Shown: piece by piece, positions 35,501 to 47,600 of the stretch
Numbering within the stretch: position 1 is the stretch's first letter
Layout of the letters: each line of letters opens with the position of its first letter
Origin: Siphonodentalium dalli
Taxonomy: Eukaryota > Mollusca > Scaphopoda > Gadilida > Siphonodentaliidae
Assembly (NCBI GenBank): GCA_032622095.1
Contig: CP136062.1
Coordinates: 37,386,918-37,450,917, forward strand
Direction: 5' to 3'
DNA length: 64,000 nucleotides
The notes under the pieces: generated by a model
What the model saw: only the letters and a program-made list of their open reading frames with translations
Told to the model about the DNA's origin: nothing
The model's database searches: none
Made by a program: the position numbers and the translations under genes

Positions 35501-36369
35501 GGGAAATTCATTACATTTTGGTTATAGGGGGGGCTGGCATATTGGGTTTTCAAATCAATAATTGATTGTTTTATTATTTTAATAAATTCTGTGTCTTTTA
35601 AAAGGGAATTATTGAATTTCCAGTAACCTCTGCCCTTGTTATGTTTTGATACAATCATTTTTATTTTGACGGGTGAATGGTCGGATTTATATTTTGGTAA
35701 AATAGTCGAGCTTGAGATGACAGGCATAATATCCTCTGAAACAAGTATGAAATCCAGCCTGGACATTTTTATTGGATTTTTGTGGTGCCATGTGTATTGG
35801 TGTTCATTTTCATTAAAACATCTCCATACATCAACTAGATCTCTTTGTTCTGCTATTTTCAATACTTCTTTTCTAGCATTTGGGTTGTTTGTGTTTTTAT
35901 AATTATATGAATCATGCTCTGGATTTAAAACTAAGTTCCAGTCGCCACACATTATAATACTATTATTTTGAAAATTTTCTATTTCATTATTTAGATTCTC
36001 GTAAAACTTTGGACAATCTTTATTGGTACCATACACATTGACTAATGTTAATCTTTTACAGTTTGTTATAGTTAGATCTATTATAATATAATTTCCATTT
36101 GGGTCTTCCTTTACTTTATGTATACTATACTCAAAGTTGTTATTAAAAAGTATGGCCACCCCCCTTGCATTTGAGCTATAGGTTGTCATTTCGATACGAT
36201 GTCCCCATTCCGCTTTAATTTTTTGTTTCATTTTATTGTCAAAGTGTGTATCCTGTAAACATGCAATACCTATTTTTTGTTCTTTTATTTTACTGAATAT
36301 ATCATTTCTTTTAATACGATCGCCAAGACCTCGCACATTCATCGTTACTATACTAATGTGTTCACCCAT
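32560..36369 (-). CDS. LINE ORF2: endonuclease, reverse transcriptase, CCHC tail
   Basis: From the first ATG (36369, two codons after an in-frame TAA) the product is 1269 residues. An apurinic-type endonuclease comes first: LQDTH near 38-42, GDWN at 142-145, SRLDFILVS at 203-211 and SDHSPV at 229-234. The reverse transcriptase follows, with NKSPGDDGY near 489, NWRPITLLN near 550, DFEKAFDTVSW near 620, GCRQGDPISPYIF near 676 and the catalytic YADD at 720-723. A C-terminal Cys-Cys-His-Cys knuckle (C-x2-C-x8-H-x4-C) begins near 1148. Domain order and ending are those of the L1/Tx1 group. Asp in LQDTH replaces the more usual Glu; whether this is normal for the family needs an alignment. It nicks target DNA and copies the element's RNA into the genome. 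Confidence 0.95.
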   Translation of the reverse strand: MGEHISIVTMNVRGLGDRIKRNDIFSKIKEQKIGIACLQDTHFDNKMKQKIKAEWGHRIEMTTYSSNARGVAILFNNNFEYSIHKVKEDPNGNYIIIDLTITNCKRLTLVNVYGTNKDCPKFYENLNNEIENFQNNSIIMCGDWNLVLNPEHDSYNYKNTNNPNARKEVLKIAEQRDLVDVWRCFNENEHQYTWHHKNPIKMSRLDFILVSEDIMPVISSSTILPKYKSDHSPVKIKMIVSKHNKGRGYWKFNNSLLKDTEFIKIIKQSIIDLKTQYASPPYNQNVMNFPNSEIKFKINDQLFWETLLLTLRGKIINYASKKKKKDTEKELNLNKKIKEIEEEIKINPTNYINKQNQLETLNKELEQIRNIKIEGIIIRSRANWMELGEKSTNYFCNLENKNYVNKNIQELKTENNDTIVEQKEILNRQKDFYKKLYSANNSVNYSHENITKYIDLSIIPTLTEAESMKCEGPITMTELVKALKKTKNNKSPGDDGYTTEFFKVFWVDLGHFLLRSINYGYETEQLSLSQKRGIITCLPKPGKPRCFLKNWRPITLLNTSYKLASSCIAERIKNNLNYLINEDQKGFISGRFIGENTRLIYDIMFETNSQNIPGMIMMIDFEKAFDTVSWQFISKVLDIFKFGESIKRWIKLFQNNSEASVITNGHFSPRFKLERGCRQGDPISPYIFILCVEILGLAIRKNNLIKGISLWGEEFKISQYADDTYLLLDGSEQSMKEAYIVLEWFYTISGLKINMQKTKVVWIGSMKDSDRRFCKENNPDWITDGKFTALGVQFNIDQNKMIDDNIIPKINKMKRLLNMWNSRKLTPLGKITVIKSLTVPIITHLLTILPTPADTLIKEIEDIFFHFIWNKPKGKIKRNMLKKEYNEGGLKMIDLLNYTKGLKISWIKRVLTKSDRWTLFFTKNIPEFYFQSGANDINTINKIKNPFWKDIAKTWSEYNSLIKPIYIQDILNEPIWHNSKIEIGYIKPWHKKGIVYIKDLLNEHGNFFTHEQLKSRYNIQATFMDIIRIKKSIPKEWSAKIANEVIQVEEGPNITLSILSLYNVKKGCKTFYQLFNKNLINATSNNKIKWAQYLNIRPDEDQWQSYYMLPFQTSIDTNLRYFQYRILQRILTTNHFLKIIQVIDNDKCSFCNIHAETIVHLFTECEHVTEIWNSLHTWLVATGQTQLDTFSKIDIIFGINGTEIIVNLCIQITKFSIYKSKINNQRPSFIAVKANINYVMQNERYIAQTNNCLDKFYGKWASIYHSLQD

Positions 36370-36375
36370 TTTCAA

Positions 36376-37167
36376 TTATTGAATAATTTTGATATGAAAT
36401 TTTCAGATATACATGTTGAAGAGATCTTTGTTTATGAATAGAATCTTCATGGAAATAAAGCAAAATGTGATTTTTCATAGAATGTGTTTTGCATATATAT
36501 AAAACAGTGGCATGTATCTCTACCCCTACACTAGGGGAAATGTTAAGCGTTAAGCTTACATAGATATACATACCCATCACCAGTATAAAACTTCCTGTTG
36601 TACTGATCATGCGTCAGGTTGGCGTTTTTTTTTTTTTTCGCAACCTCAAAACATTGAATTTCTTTGGAATCGGGTTTCATTTAGTTTTAATATTATATTT
36701 TGTTATGAATATCCATATATATAATATATATATATATAAATACAAATTAAAGAAATTTAAATTTGGCTATGGTATTTTATTGAGGTAATTTGTGTTGGAA
36801 ATATCCTCAAAAACCATTTACCAATCAATTTATATTGTGGCTATTATCAGTTTACTACATGTAGTAACATACATACACAATGTTTTATGAGTAGGCCTAG
36901 CCATATATAATTTTATGGTATTCATTCATGTTCATTGAAGATATTTGTGTTTCGAATATTCGATAACTAGTATTTTGACGGTAACCTATGAAACATTATA
37001 TTTTCAATATTTCAAACACATTTTATAAATACTGTTTGGAAATATAAGTCAGCCCTATTGTGGTAATGTATTAAACACAAAACAGTCTTATAAGCATTGT
37101 CTCGAAGAAACTCGAAACTCTTATAAATAAACATTGTCTAGAAAAACTCGAAGATCATCTGGATCAT
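36376..37167. other. Long AT-rich gap between LINE ORF1 and ORF2
   Basis: About 790 bp without a convincing ORF, containing a TA microsatellite near 36718-36740. An 82-codon minus-strand frame (36610-36362) overlaps the ORF2 start but has low-complexity content and no recognisable domain. Inter-ORF gaps in this LINE group are often much shorter. Confidence 0.55.
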
Positions 37168-37968
37168 CTATTCATTTTCGCTTCTCTTTTGCCATCTGGA
37201 GTGGATGTCCTTTCTAACCTCGATCCACAGTTCAGTACCTTTTTCCTTCACCCGCGCGTGGATACTTTCATCTTGTCGGATTTGGTAGGCTATTTGGGCT
37301 AAACGTCCTCGCTCTCTTTTCAACTCTGGCGGGAGGTCTGTCCGAACACTCATTCTGGTTCCTGCCAGCGATTTTCCGGCCTGCAGTATAGACTCCCTCT
37401 CGTTCCATTGCAGAAATACCACTATGATTGCTGCTGGCCCTGTGTCAGGTTTTCTAAGACGGTGTGCGTTTTTTATGGACATATTTGTAGCGAAGTCCTC
37501 GTCCAGCTTCATGTCATCTTTTACAAAGGATCGGAAACGTTTCATAGTGGCGTTCATGGTGGTCTCATGTCCACTGATTCCATAAAATAATAAGTTATAT
37601 TTTCGTTCTTGAACTTGGGAAGACAGCAGAGATTTTTTCAGATCTAGGATTTCTTGTTCCATGTTACCTATTTTCGTGGTATTTGTCCGTTGTGTGACTC
37701 TTATTCCTTCTACTTCGTACTCTATTTCGTCGATGTTCCTTTTAATAGCGCTGATCTGTCCCTTCATATCCTCAAAACCTCGATTTATCTTCACGTTTAA
37801 ACCGGCATCCATCGATTCGATCAAACGTTTTATGTCGGCGTTAGACACTTCCGGCGTATTTTCAGAATTTGACGAAGTTTCATTGTCGTTTTCTTCGTTT
37901 TTATCACTTGTTGGGTTGATGGCAGCCACCGAGTTCTTTGTACTTCTACCCGGGATTGTCTTTGGCAT
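37168..37968 (-). CDS. LINE ORF1: RNA-binding chaperone, L1 ORF1p type
   Basis: 266 residues starting at ATG 37968. Residues 1-45 are polar and disordered. Residues ~45-120 have coiled-coil heptads. An RRM-like domain starts with YNLLFYGI at 124-131 and continues through IKNAHRLRK (165-173) and IIVVFLQWNERESIL (181-195). A basic C-terminal domain contains DLPPELKRERGRL (211-223). This coiled coil, RRM, C-terminal order is that of the trimeric L1 ORF1 protein, which coats the element's RNA. It lies 798 bp upstream of the ORF2 start. Confidence 0.9.
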   Translation of the reverse strand: MPKTIPGRSTKNSVAAINPTSDKNEENDNETSSNSENTPEVSNADIKRLIESMDAGLNVKINRGFEDMKGQISAIKRNIDEIEYEVEGIRVTQRTNTTKIGNMEQEILDLKKSLLSSQVQERKYNLLFYGISGHETTMNATMKRFRSFVKDDMKLDEDFATNMSIKNAHRLRKPDTGPAAIIVVFLQWNERESILQAGKSLAGTRMSVRTDLPPELKRERGRLAQIAYQIRQDESIHARVKEKGTELWIEVRKDIHSRWQKRSENE

Positions 37969-38149
37969 TTTCGAGGGCTGTCGATTCCTTATTGTGTTAG
38001 ATTTTTAAATAAATTGAGGAGCCAAAAGAAAAATAAACCTCACGCCGCCATTAAACCGGATGATCAGTTATTAAGAGGTTTCTGTTTGTTACAGCTACCA
38101 ATTTAAGTGTATCGCGAACTGCTAAAAATCTTCACTCTTGATACACTCG

Positions 38150-38470
38150 ATATAACGATTCGATTCGAGATTCGATTCGAAACGAAAACCCCTGATTTGC
38201 TTAAAATGTGAAATTTATTGCATTGTAATGTGCTCTGTATTCAAGAACATCAAATTAGGGTCACTCTTTATAAACTTTCTAGTGTAAAAATATGGCCGAA
38301 ATGGGCTTCAATGATGCGATTTCGAATCTCTTACCAGATTCGATTCGATATGAAAACCCCTGATTTGTTTCAAATATGATCTGATTTGCATTTTAATGTG
38401 ATCTGTATTCAAGAAAGTCAAATTAGGGTCACTTTAAAACTTTCTAGTGTAAAAATATGGCCCAAATGGG
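38150..38470. repeat. Two direct repeats just downstream of exon 4
   Basis: Two copies of ~140-170 bp (about 38158-38325 and 38330-38470) share GATTCGATTCGA, GAAAACCCCTGATTTG, CAAATTAGGGTCACT and TTCTAGTGTAAAAATATGGC in the same order. They have diverged slightly. They lie between the LINE and the exon 4 donor. Confidence 0.75.
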
Positions 38471-38508
38471 CTCTAACAGCATGTTATTTTTATGTGAAAG
38501 CAGACTAC

Positions 38509-38634
38509 CTTCTCAGACAGGTTTCTTATGATCAGGTCGAGATTTATCACTAATCCATCGGCCTCAACACCAGCATGACAAACAGGTAACACAGTAAGGC
38601 CTCGACCACAGGCATCATAGGCGTAATTCCTACC
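38509..38634 (-). CDS. FCSK: L-fucokinase, coding exon 4 (founder-like end of the 103-bp array)
   Basis: 126 bp, 42 codons, phase 0 at both ends, residues about 94-135. The acceptor is CTCTGTTCCAG|GGT and the donor AAG|GTAGTC. GRNYAYDACGRGLTVLPV matches vertebrate GRDFPFDDCGRAFTCLPV, and DGLVINLDLIIRNLS matches EALVCNLDCLLDIMT (remembered). The acceptor and first ~49 coding bases are identical to most units of the adjoining array, while the rest of the exon is unique. This is the only copy with the full exon and a donor. Confidence 0.93.
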
Positions 38635-41600
38635 CTGGAACAGAGACATATATCATTAGACCAGAGTCGACACATGCATAACACACAGGTAACACAGTAA
38701 GGCCTCGACCACAGGCATCATAGGCGTAATTCCTACCCTGGAACAGAGACATACATCATTAGACCAGAGTCGACACATGCATAACACACAGGTAACACAG
38801 TAAGGCCTCGACCACAGGCATCATAGGCGTAATTCCTACCCTGGAACAGAGACATATATCATTAGACCAGAGTCGACACATGCATAACACACAGGTAACA
38901 CAGTAAGGCCTCGACCACAGGCATCATAGGCGTAATTCCTACCCTGGAACAGAGACATATATCATTAGACCAGAGTCGACACATGCATAACACACAGGTA
39001 ACACAGTAAGGCCTCGACCACAGGCATCATAGGCGTAATTCCTACCCTGGAACAGAGACATACATCATTAGACCAGAGTCGACACATGCATAACACACAG
39101 GCATCATAGGCGTAATTCCTACCCTGGAACAGAGACATATATCATTAGACCAGAGTCGACACATGCATAACACACAGGTAACATAGGCGTAATTCCTACC
39201 CTGGAACAGAGACATACATCATTAGACCAGAGTCGACACATGCATAACACACAGGTAACACAGTAAGGCCTCGACCACAGGCATCATAGGCGTAATTCCT
39301 ACCCTGGAACAGAGACATATATCATTAGACCAGAGTCGACACATGCATAACACACAGGTAACACAGTAAGGCCTCGACCACAGGCATCATAGGCGTAATT
39401 CCTACCCTGGAACAGAGACATACATCATTAGACCAGAGTCGACACATGCATAACACACAGGTAACACAGTAAGGCCTCGACCACAGGCATCATAGGCGTA
39501 ATTCCTACCCTGGAACAGAGACATACATCATTAGACCAGAGTCGACACATGCATAACACACAGGTAACACAGTAAGGCCTCGACCACAGGCATCATAGGC
39601 GTAATTCCTACCCTGGAACAGAGACATACATCATTAGACCAGAGTCGACACATGCATAACACACAGGTAACACAGTAAGGCCTCGACCACAGGCATCATA
39701 GGCGTAATTCCTACCCTGGAACAGAGACATACATCATTAGACCAGAGTCGACACATGCATAACACACAGGTAACACAGTAAGGCCTCGACCACAGGCATC
39801 ATAGGCGTAATTCCTACCCTGGAACAGAGACATACATCATTAGACCAGAGTCGACACATGCATAACACACAGGTAACACAGTAAGGCCTCGACCACAGGC
39901 ATCATAGGCGTAATTCCTACCCTGGAACAGAGACATACATCATTAGACCAGAGTCGACACATGCATAACACACAGGCATCATAGGCGTAATTCCTACCCT
40001 GGAACAGAGACATACATCATTAGACCAGAGTCGACACATGCATAACACACAGGCATCATAGGCGTAATTCCTACCCTGGAACAGAGACATATATTATTAG
40101 ACCAGAGTCGACACATGCATAACACACAGGTAACACAGTAAGGCCTCGACCACAGGCATCATAGGCGTAATTCCTACCCTGGAACAGAGACATACATCAT
40201 TAGACCAGAGTCGACACATGCATAACACACAGGCAACACAGTAAGGCCTCGACCACAGGCATCATAGGCGTAATTCCTACCCTGGAACAGAGACATATAT
40301 CATTAGACCAGAGTCGACACATGCATAACACACAGGCAACACAGTAAGGCCTCGACCACAGGCATCATAGGCGTAATTCCTACCCTGGAACAGAGACATA
40401 TATTATTAGACCAGAGTCGACACATGCATAACACACAGGTAACACAGTAAGGCCTCGACCACAGGCATCATAGGCGTAATTCCTACCCTGGAACAGAGAC
40501 ATACATCATTAGACCAGAGTCGACACATGCATAACACACAGGTAACACAGTAAGGACTCGACCACAGGCATCATAGGCGTAATTCCTACCCTGGAACAGA
40601 GACATACATCATTAGACCAGAGTCGACACATGCATAACACACAGGTAACACAGTAAGGCCTCGACCACAGGCATCATAGGCGTAATTCCTACCCTGGAAC
40701 AGAGACATACATCATTAGACCAGAGTCGACACATGCATAACACACAGGTAACACAGTAAGGCCTCGACCACAGGCATCATAGGCGTAATTCCTACCCTGG
40801 AACAGAGACATACATCATTAGACCAGAGTCGACACATGCATAACACACAGGTAACACAGTAAGGCCTCGACCACAGGCATCATAGGCGTAATTCCTACCC
40901 TGGAACAGAGACATACATCATTAGACCAGAGTCGACACATGCATAACACACAGGTAACACAGTAAGGCCTCGACCACAGGCATCATAGGCGTAATTCCTA
41001 CCCTGGAACAGAGACATACATCATTAGACCAGAGTCGACACATGCATAACACACAGGCATCATAGGCGTAATTCCTACCCTGGAACAGAGACATACATCA
41101 TTAGACCAGAGTCGACACATGCATAACACACAGGTAACACAGTAAGGCCTCGACCACAGGCATCATAGGCGTAATTCCTACCCTGGAACAGAGACATACA
41201 TCATTAGACCAGAGTCAACACATGCATAACACACAGGCAACACAGTAAGGCCTCGACCACAGGCATCATAGGCGTAATTCCTACCCTGGAACAGAGACAT
41301 ACATCATTAGACCAGAGTCGACACATGCATAACACACAGGTAACACAGTAAGGCCTCGACCACAGGCATCATAGGCGTAATTCCTACCCTGGAACAGAGA
41401 CATATATCATTAGACCAGAGTCGACACATGCATAACACACAGGCATCATAGGCGTAATTCCTACCCTGGAACAGAGACATACATCATTAGACCAGAGTCG
41501 ACACATGCATAACACACAGGCAACACAGTAAGGACTCGACCACAGGCATCATAGGCGTAATTCCTACCCTGGAACAGAGACATACATCATTAGACCAGAG

Positions 41601-44600
41601 TCGACACATGCATAACACACAGGCAACACAGTAAGGACTCGACCACAGGCATCATAGGCGTAATTCCTACCCTGGAACAGAGACATACATCATTAGACCA
41701 GAGTCGACACATGCATAACACACAGGCATCATAGGCGTAATTCCTACCCTGGAACAGAGACATACATCATTAGACCAGAGTCGACACATGCATAACACAC
41801 AGGTAACACAGTAAGGCCTCGACCACAGGCATCATAGGCGTAATTCCTACCCTGGAACAGAGACATACATCATTAGACCAGAGTCAACACATGCATAACA
41901 CACAGGCAACACAGTAAGGCCTCGACCACAGGCATCATAGGCGTAATTCCTACCCTGGAACAGAGACATACATCATTAGACCAGAGTCGACACATGCATA
42001 ACACACAGGCAACACAGTAAGGACTCGACCACAGGCATCATAGGCGTAATTCCTACCCTGGAACAGAGACATACATCATTAGACCAGAGTCGACACATGC
42101 ATAACACACAGGCATCATAGGCGTAATTCCTACCCTGGAACAGAGACATACATCATTAGACCAGAGTCGACACATGCATAACACACAGGTAACACAGTAA
42201 GGCCTCGACCACAGGCATCATAGGCGTAATTCCTACCCTGGAACAGAGACATACATCATTAGACCAGAGTCAACACATGCATAACACACAGGCAACACAG
42301 TAAGGCCTCGACCACAGGCATCATAGGCGTAATTCCTACCCTGGAACAGAGACATACATCATTAGACCAGAGTCGACACATGCATAACACACAGGTAACA
42401 CAGTAAGGCCTCGACCACAGGCATCATAGGCGTAATTCCTACCCTGGAACAGAGACATACATCATTAGACCAGAGTCGACACATGCATAACACACAGGTA
42501 ACACAGTAAGGCCTCGACCACAGGCATCATAGGCGTAATTCCTACCCTGGAACAGAGACATACATCATTAGACCAGAGTCGACACATGCATAACACACAG
42601 GCATCATAGGCGTAATTCCTACCCTGGAACAGAGACATACATCATTAGACCAGAGTCGACACATGCATAACACACAGGTAACACAGTAAGGCCTCGACCA
42701 CAGGCATCATAGGCGTAATTCCTACCCTGGAACAGAGACATACATCATTAGACCAGAGTCGACACATGCATAACACACAGGTAACACAGTAAGGCCTCGA
42801 CCACAGGCATCATAGGCGTAATTCCTACCCTGGAACAGAGACATACATCATTAGACCAGAGTCGACACATGCATAACACACAGGCATCATAGGCGTAATT
42901 CCTACCCTGGAACAGAGACATACATCATTAGACCAGAGTCGACACATGCATAACACACAGGCATCATAGGCGTAATTCCTACCCTGGAACAGAGACATAC
43001 ATCATTAGACCAGAGTCGACACATGCATAACACACAGGCATCATAGGCGTAATTCCTACCCTGGAACAGAGACATACATCATTAGACCAGAGTCGACACA
43101 TGCATAACACACAGGTAACACAGTAAGGCCTCGACCACAGGCATCATAGGCGTAATTCCTACCCTGGAACAGAGACATATATCATTAGACCAGAGTCGAC
43201 ACATGCATAACACACAGGTAACATAGGCGTAATTCCTACCCTGGAACAGAGACATATATCATTAGACCAGAGTCGACACATGCATAACACACAGGTAACA
43301 CAGTAAGGCCTCGACCACAGGCATCATAGGCGTAATTCCTACCCTGGAACAGAGACATACATCATTAGACCAGAGTCGACACATGCATAACACACAGGCA
43401 TCATAGGCGTAATTCCTACCCTGGAACAGAGACATACATCATTAGACCAGAGTCGACACATGCATAACACACAGGTAACATACATGTAGTAAGGCCTCGA
43501 CCACAGGCATCATAGGCGTAATTCCTACCCTGGAACAGAGACATACATCATTAGACCAGAGTCGACACATGCATAACACACAGGCATCATAGGCGTAATT
43601 CCTACCCTGGAACAGAGACATACATCATTAGACCAGAGTCGACACATGCTTAACACACAGGTAACACAGTAAGGCCTCGACCACAGGCATCATAGGCGTA
43701 ATTCCTACCCTGGAACAGAGACATACATCATTAGACCAGAGTCGACACATGCTTAACACACAGGTAACACAGTAAGGCCTCGACCACAGGCATCATAGGC
43801 GTAATTCCTACCCTGGAACAGAGACATACATCATTAGACCAGAGTCGACACATGCATAACACACAGGTAACACAGTAAGGCCTCGACCACAGGCATCATA
43901 GGCGTAATTCCTACCCTGGAACAGAGACATACATCATTAGACCAGAGTCGACACATGCATAACACACAGGCAACACAGTAAGGCCTCGACCACAGGCATC
44001 ATAGGCGTAATTCCTACCCTGGAACAGAGACATACATCATTAGACCAGAGTCGACACATGCATAACACACAGGTAACACAGTAAGGCCTCGACCACAGGC
44101 ATCATAGGCGTAATTCCTACCCTGGAACAGAGACATACATCATTAGACCAGAGTCGACACATGCATAACACACAGGTAACACAGTAAGGCCTCGACCACA
44201 GGCATCATAGGCGTAATTCCTACCCTGGAACAGAGACATACATCATTAGACCAGAGTCGACACATGCATAACACACAGGCAACACAGTAAGGCCTCGACC
44301 ACAGGCATCATAGGCGTAATTCCTACCCTGGAACAGAGACATACATCATTAGACCAGAGTCGACACATGCATAACACACAGGTAACACAGTAAGGCCTCG
44401 ACCACAGGCATCATAGGCGTAATTCCTACCCTGGAACAGAGACATACATCATTAGACCAGAGTCGACACATGCATAACACACAGGCAACACAGTAAGGCC
44501 TCGACCACAGGCATCATAGGCGTAATTCCTACCCTGGAACAGAGACATACATCATTAGACCAGAGTCGACACATGCATAACACACAGGTAACACAGTAAG

Positions 44601-47600
44601 GCCTCGACCACAGGCATCATAGGCGTAATTCCTACCCTGGAACAGAGACATACATCATTAGACCAGAGTCGACACATGCATAACACACAGGCAACACAGT
44701 AAGGCCTCGACCACAGGCATCATAGGCGTAATTCCTACCCTGGAACAGAGACATACATCATTAGACCAGAGTCGACACATGCATAACACACAGGTAACAC
44801 AGTAAGGCCTCGACCACAGGCATCATAGGCGTAATTCCTACCCTGGAACAGAGACATACATCATTAGACCAGAGTCGACACATGCATAACACACAGGCAA
44901 CACAGTAAGGCCTCGACCACAGGCATCATAGGCGTAATTCCTACCCTGGAACAGAGACATACATCATTAGACCAGAGTCGACACATGCATAACACACAGG
45001 TAACACAGTAAGGCCTCGACCACAGGCATCATAGGCGTAATTCCTACCCTGGAACAGAGACATACATCATTAGACCAGAGTCGACACATGCATAACACAC
45101 AGGCAACACAGTAAGGCCTCGACCACAGGCATCATAGGCGTAATTCCTACCCTGGAACAGAGACATACATCATTAGACCAGAGTCGACACATGCATAACA
45201 CACAGGTAACACAGTAAGGCCTCGACCACAGGCATCATAGGCGTAATTCCTACCCTGGAACAGAGACATACATCATTAGACCAGAGTCGACACATGCATA
45301 ACACACAGGCAACACAGTAAGGCCTCGACCACAGGCATCATAGGCGTAATTCCTACCCTGGAACAGAGACATACATCATTAGACCAGAGTCGACACATGC
45401 ATAACACACATGTAACACAGTAAGGCCTCGACCACAGGCATCATAGGCGTAATTCCTACCCTGGAACAGAGACATACATCATTAGACCAGAGTCGACACA
45501 TGCATAACACACAGGCAACACAGTAAGGCCTCGACCACAGGCATCATAGGCGTAATTCCTACCCTGGAACAGAGACATACATCATTAGACCAGAGTCGAC
45601 ACATGCATAACACACAGGTAACACAGTAAGGCCTCGACCACAGGCATCATAGGCGTAATTCCTACCCTGGAACAGAGACATACATCATTAGACCAGAGTC
45701 GACACATGCATAACACACAGGCAACACAGTAAGGCCTCGACCACAGGCATCATAGGCGTAATTCCTACCCTGGAACAGAGACATACATCATTAGACCAGA
45801 GTCGACACATGCACAACACACAGGTAACACAGTAAGGCCTCGACCACAGGCATCATAGGCGTAATTCCTACCCTGGAACAGAGACATACATCATTAGACC
45901 AGAGTCGACACATGCATAACACACAGGCAACACAGTAAGGCCTCGACCACAGGCATCATAGGCGTAATTCCTACCCTGGAACAGAGACATACATCATTAG
46001 ACCAGAGTCGACACATGCATAACACACAGGTAACACAGTAAGGCCTCGACCACAGGCATCATAGGCGTAATTCCTACCCTGGAACAGAGACATACATCAT
46101 TAGACCAGAGTCGACACATGCATAACACACAGGTAACACAGTAAGGCCTCGACCACAGGCATCATAGGCGTAATTCCTACCCTGGAACAGAGACATACAT
46201 CATTAGACCAGAGTCGACACATGCATAACACACAGGTAACACAGTAAGGCCTCGACCACAGGCATCATAGGCGTAATTCCTACCCTGGAACAGAGACATA
46301 CATCATTAGACCAGAGTCGACACATGCATAACACACAGGCATCATAGGCGTAATTCCTACCCTGGAACAGAGACATACATCATTAGACCAGAGTCGACAC
46401 ATGCATAACACACAGGCATCATACATGTAGTAAGGCCTCGACCACAGGCATCATAGGCGTAATTCCTACCCTGGAACAGAGACATATATCATTAGACCAG
46501 AGTCGACACATGCATAACACACAGGCAACATACATGTAGTAAGGCCTCGACCACAGGCATCATAGGCGTAATTCCTACCCTGGAACAGAGACATACATCA
46601 TTAGACCAGAGTCGACACGTGCATAACACACAGGTAACACAGTAAGGCCTCGACCACAGGCATCATAGGCGTAATTCCTACCCTGGAACAGAGACATATA
46701 TCATTAGACCAGAGTCGACACGTGCATAACACACAGGTAACACAGTAAGGCCTCGACCACAGGCATCATAGGCGTAATTCCTACCCTGGAACAGAGACAT
46801 ATATCATTAGACCAGAGTCGACACGTGCATAACACACAGGTAACACAGTAAGGCCTCGACCACAGGCATCATAGGCGTAATTCCTACCCTGGAACAGAGA
46901 CATATATCATTAGACCAGAGTCGACACATGCATAACACACAGGCATCATAGGCGTAATTCCTACCCTGGAACAGAGACATACATCATTAGACCAGAGTCG
47001 ACACATGCATAACACACAGGCATCATAGGCGTAATTCCTACCCTGGAACAGAGACATACATCATTAGACCAGAGTCGACACATGCATAACACACAGGCAT
47101 CATAGGCGTAATTCCTACCCTGGAACAGAGACATACATCATTAGACCAGAGTCGACACATGCATAACACACAGGCATCATAGGCGTAATTCCTACCCTGG
47201 AACAGAGACATACATCATTAGACCAGAGTCGACACATGCATAACACACAGGTAACACAGTAAGGCCTCGACCACAGGCATCATAGGCGTAATTCCTACCC
47301 TGGAACAGAGACATACATCATTAGACCAGAGTCGACACATGCATAACACACAGGTAACACAGTAAGGCCTCGACCACAGGCATCATAGGCGTAATTCCTA
47401 CCCTGGAACAGAGACATACATCATTAGACCAGAGTCGACACATGCATAACACACAGGTAACACAGTAAGGCCTCGACCACAGGCATCATAGGCGTAATTC
47501 CTACCCTGGAACAGAGACATACATCATTAGACCAGAGTCGACACATGCATAACACACAGGCATCATAGGCGTAATTCCTACCCTGGAACAGAGACATATA

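Larger units (their letters stand above)
32314..38045 (-). mobile_element. L1/Tx1-type LINE retrotransposon, apparently intact
   Basis: The element reads on the minus strand: short 5' leader, ORF1 (37968-37168), a ~790-bp AT-rich gap, ORF2 (36369-32560), a ~220-bp 3' UTR, an AATAAA signal and a 12-bp A tract (32325-32314). Both ORFs are open end to end. It lies in intron 4 of FCSK in the same transcriptional sense as the gene. The 5' boundary is approximate, and I could not identify a target-site duplication. Confidence 0.85.

Noticed and set aside
36370-36375. ORF2 start two codons upstream at TTG
   Set aside because: An ATG follows at 36369 and there is no reason for a non-ATG start; a TAA precedes the TTG.
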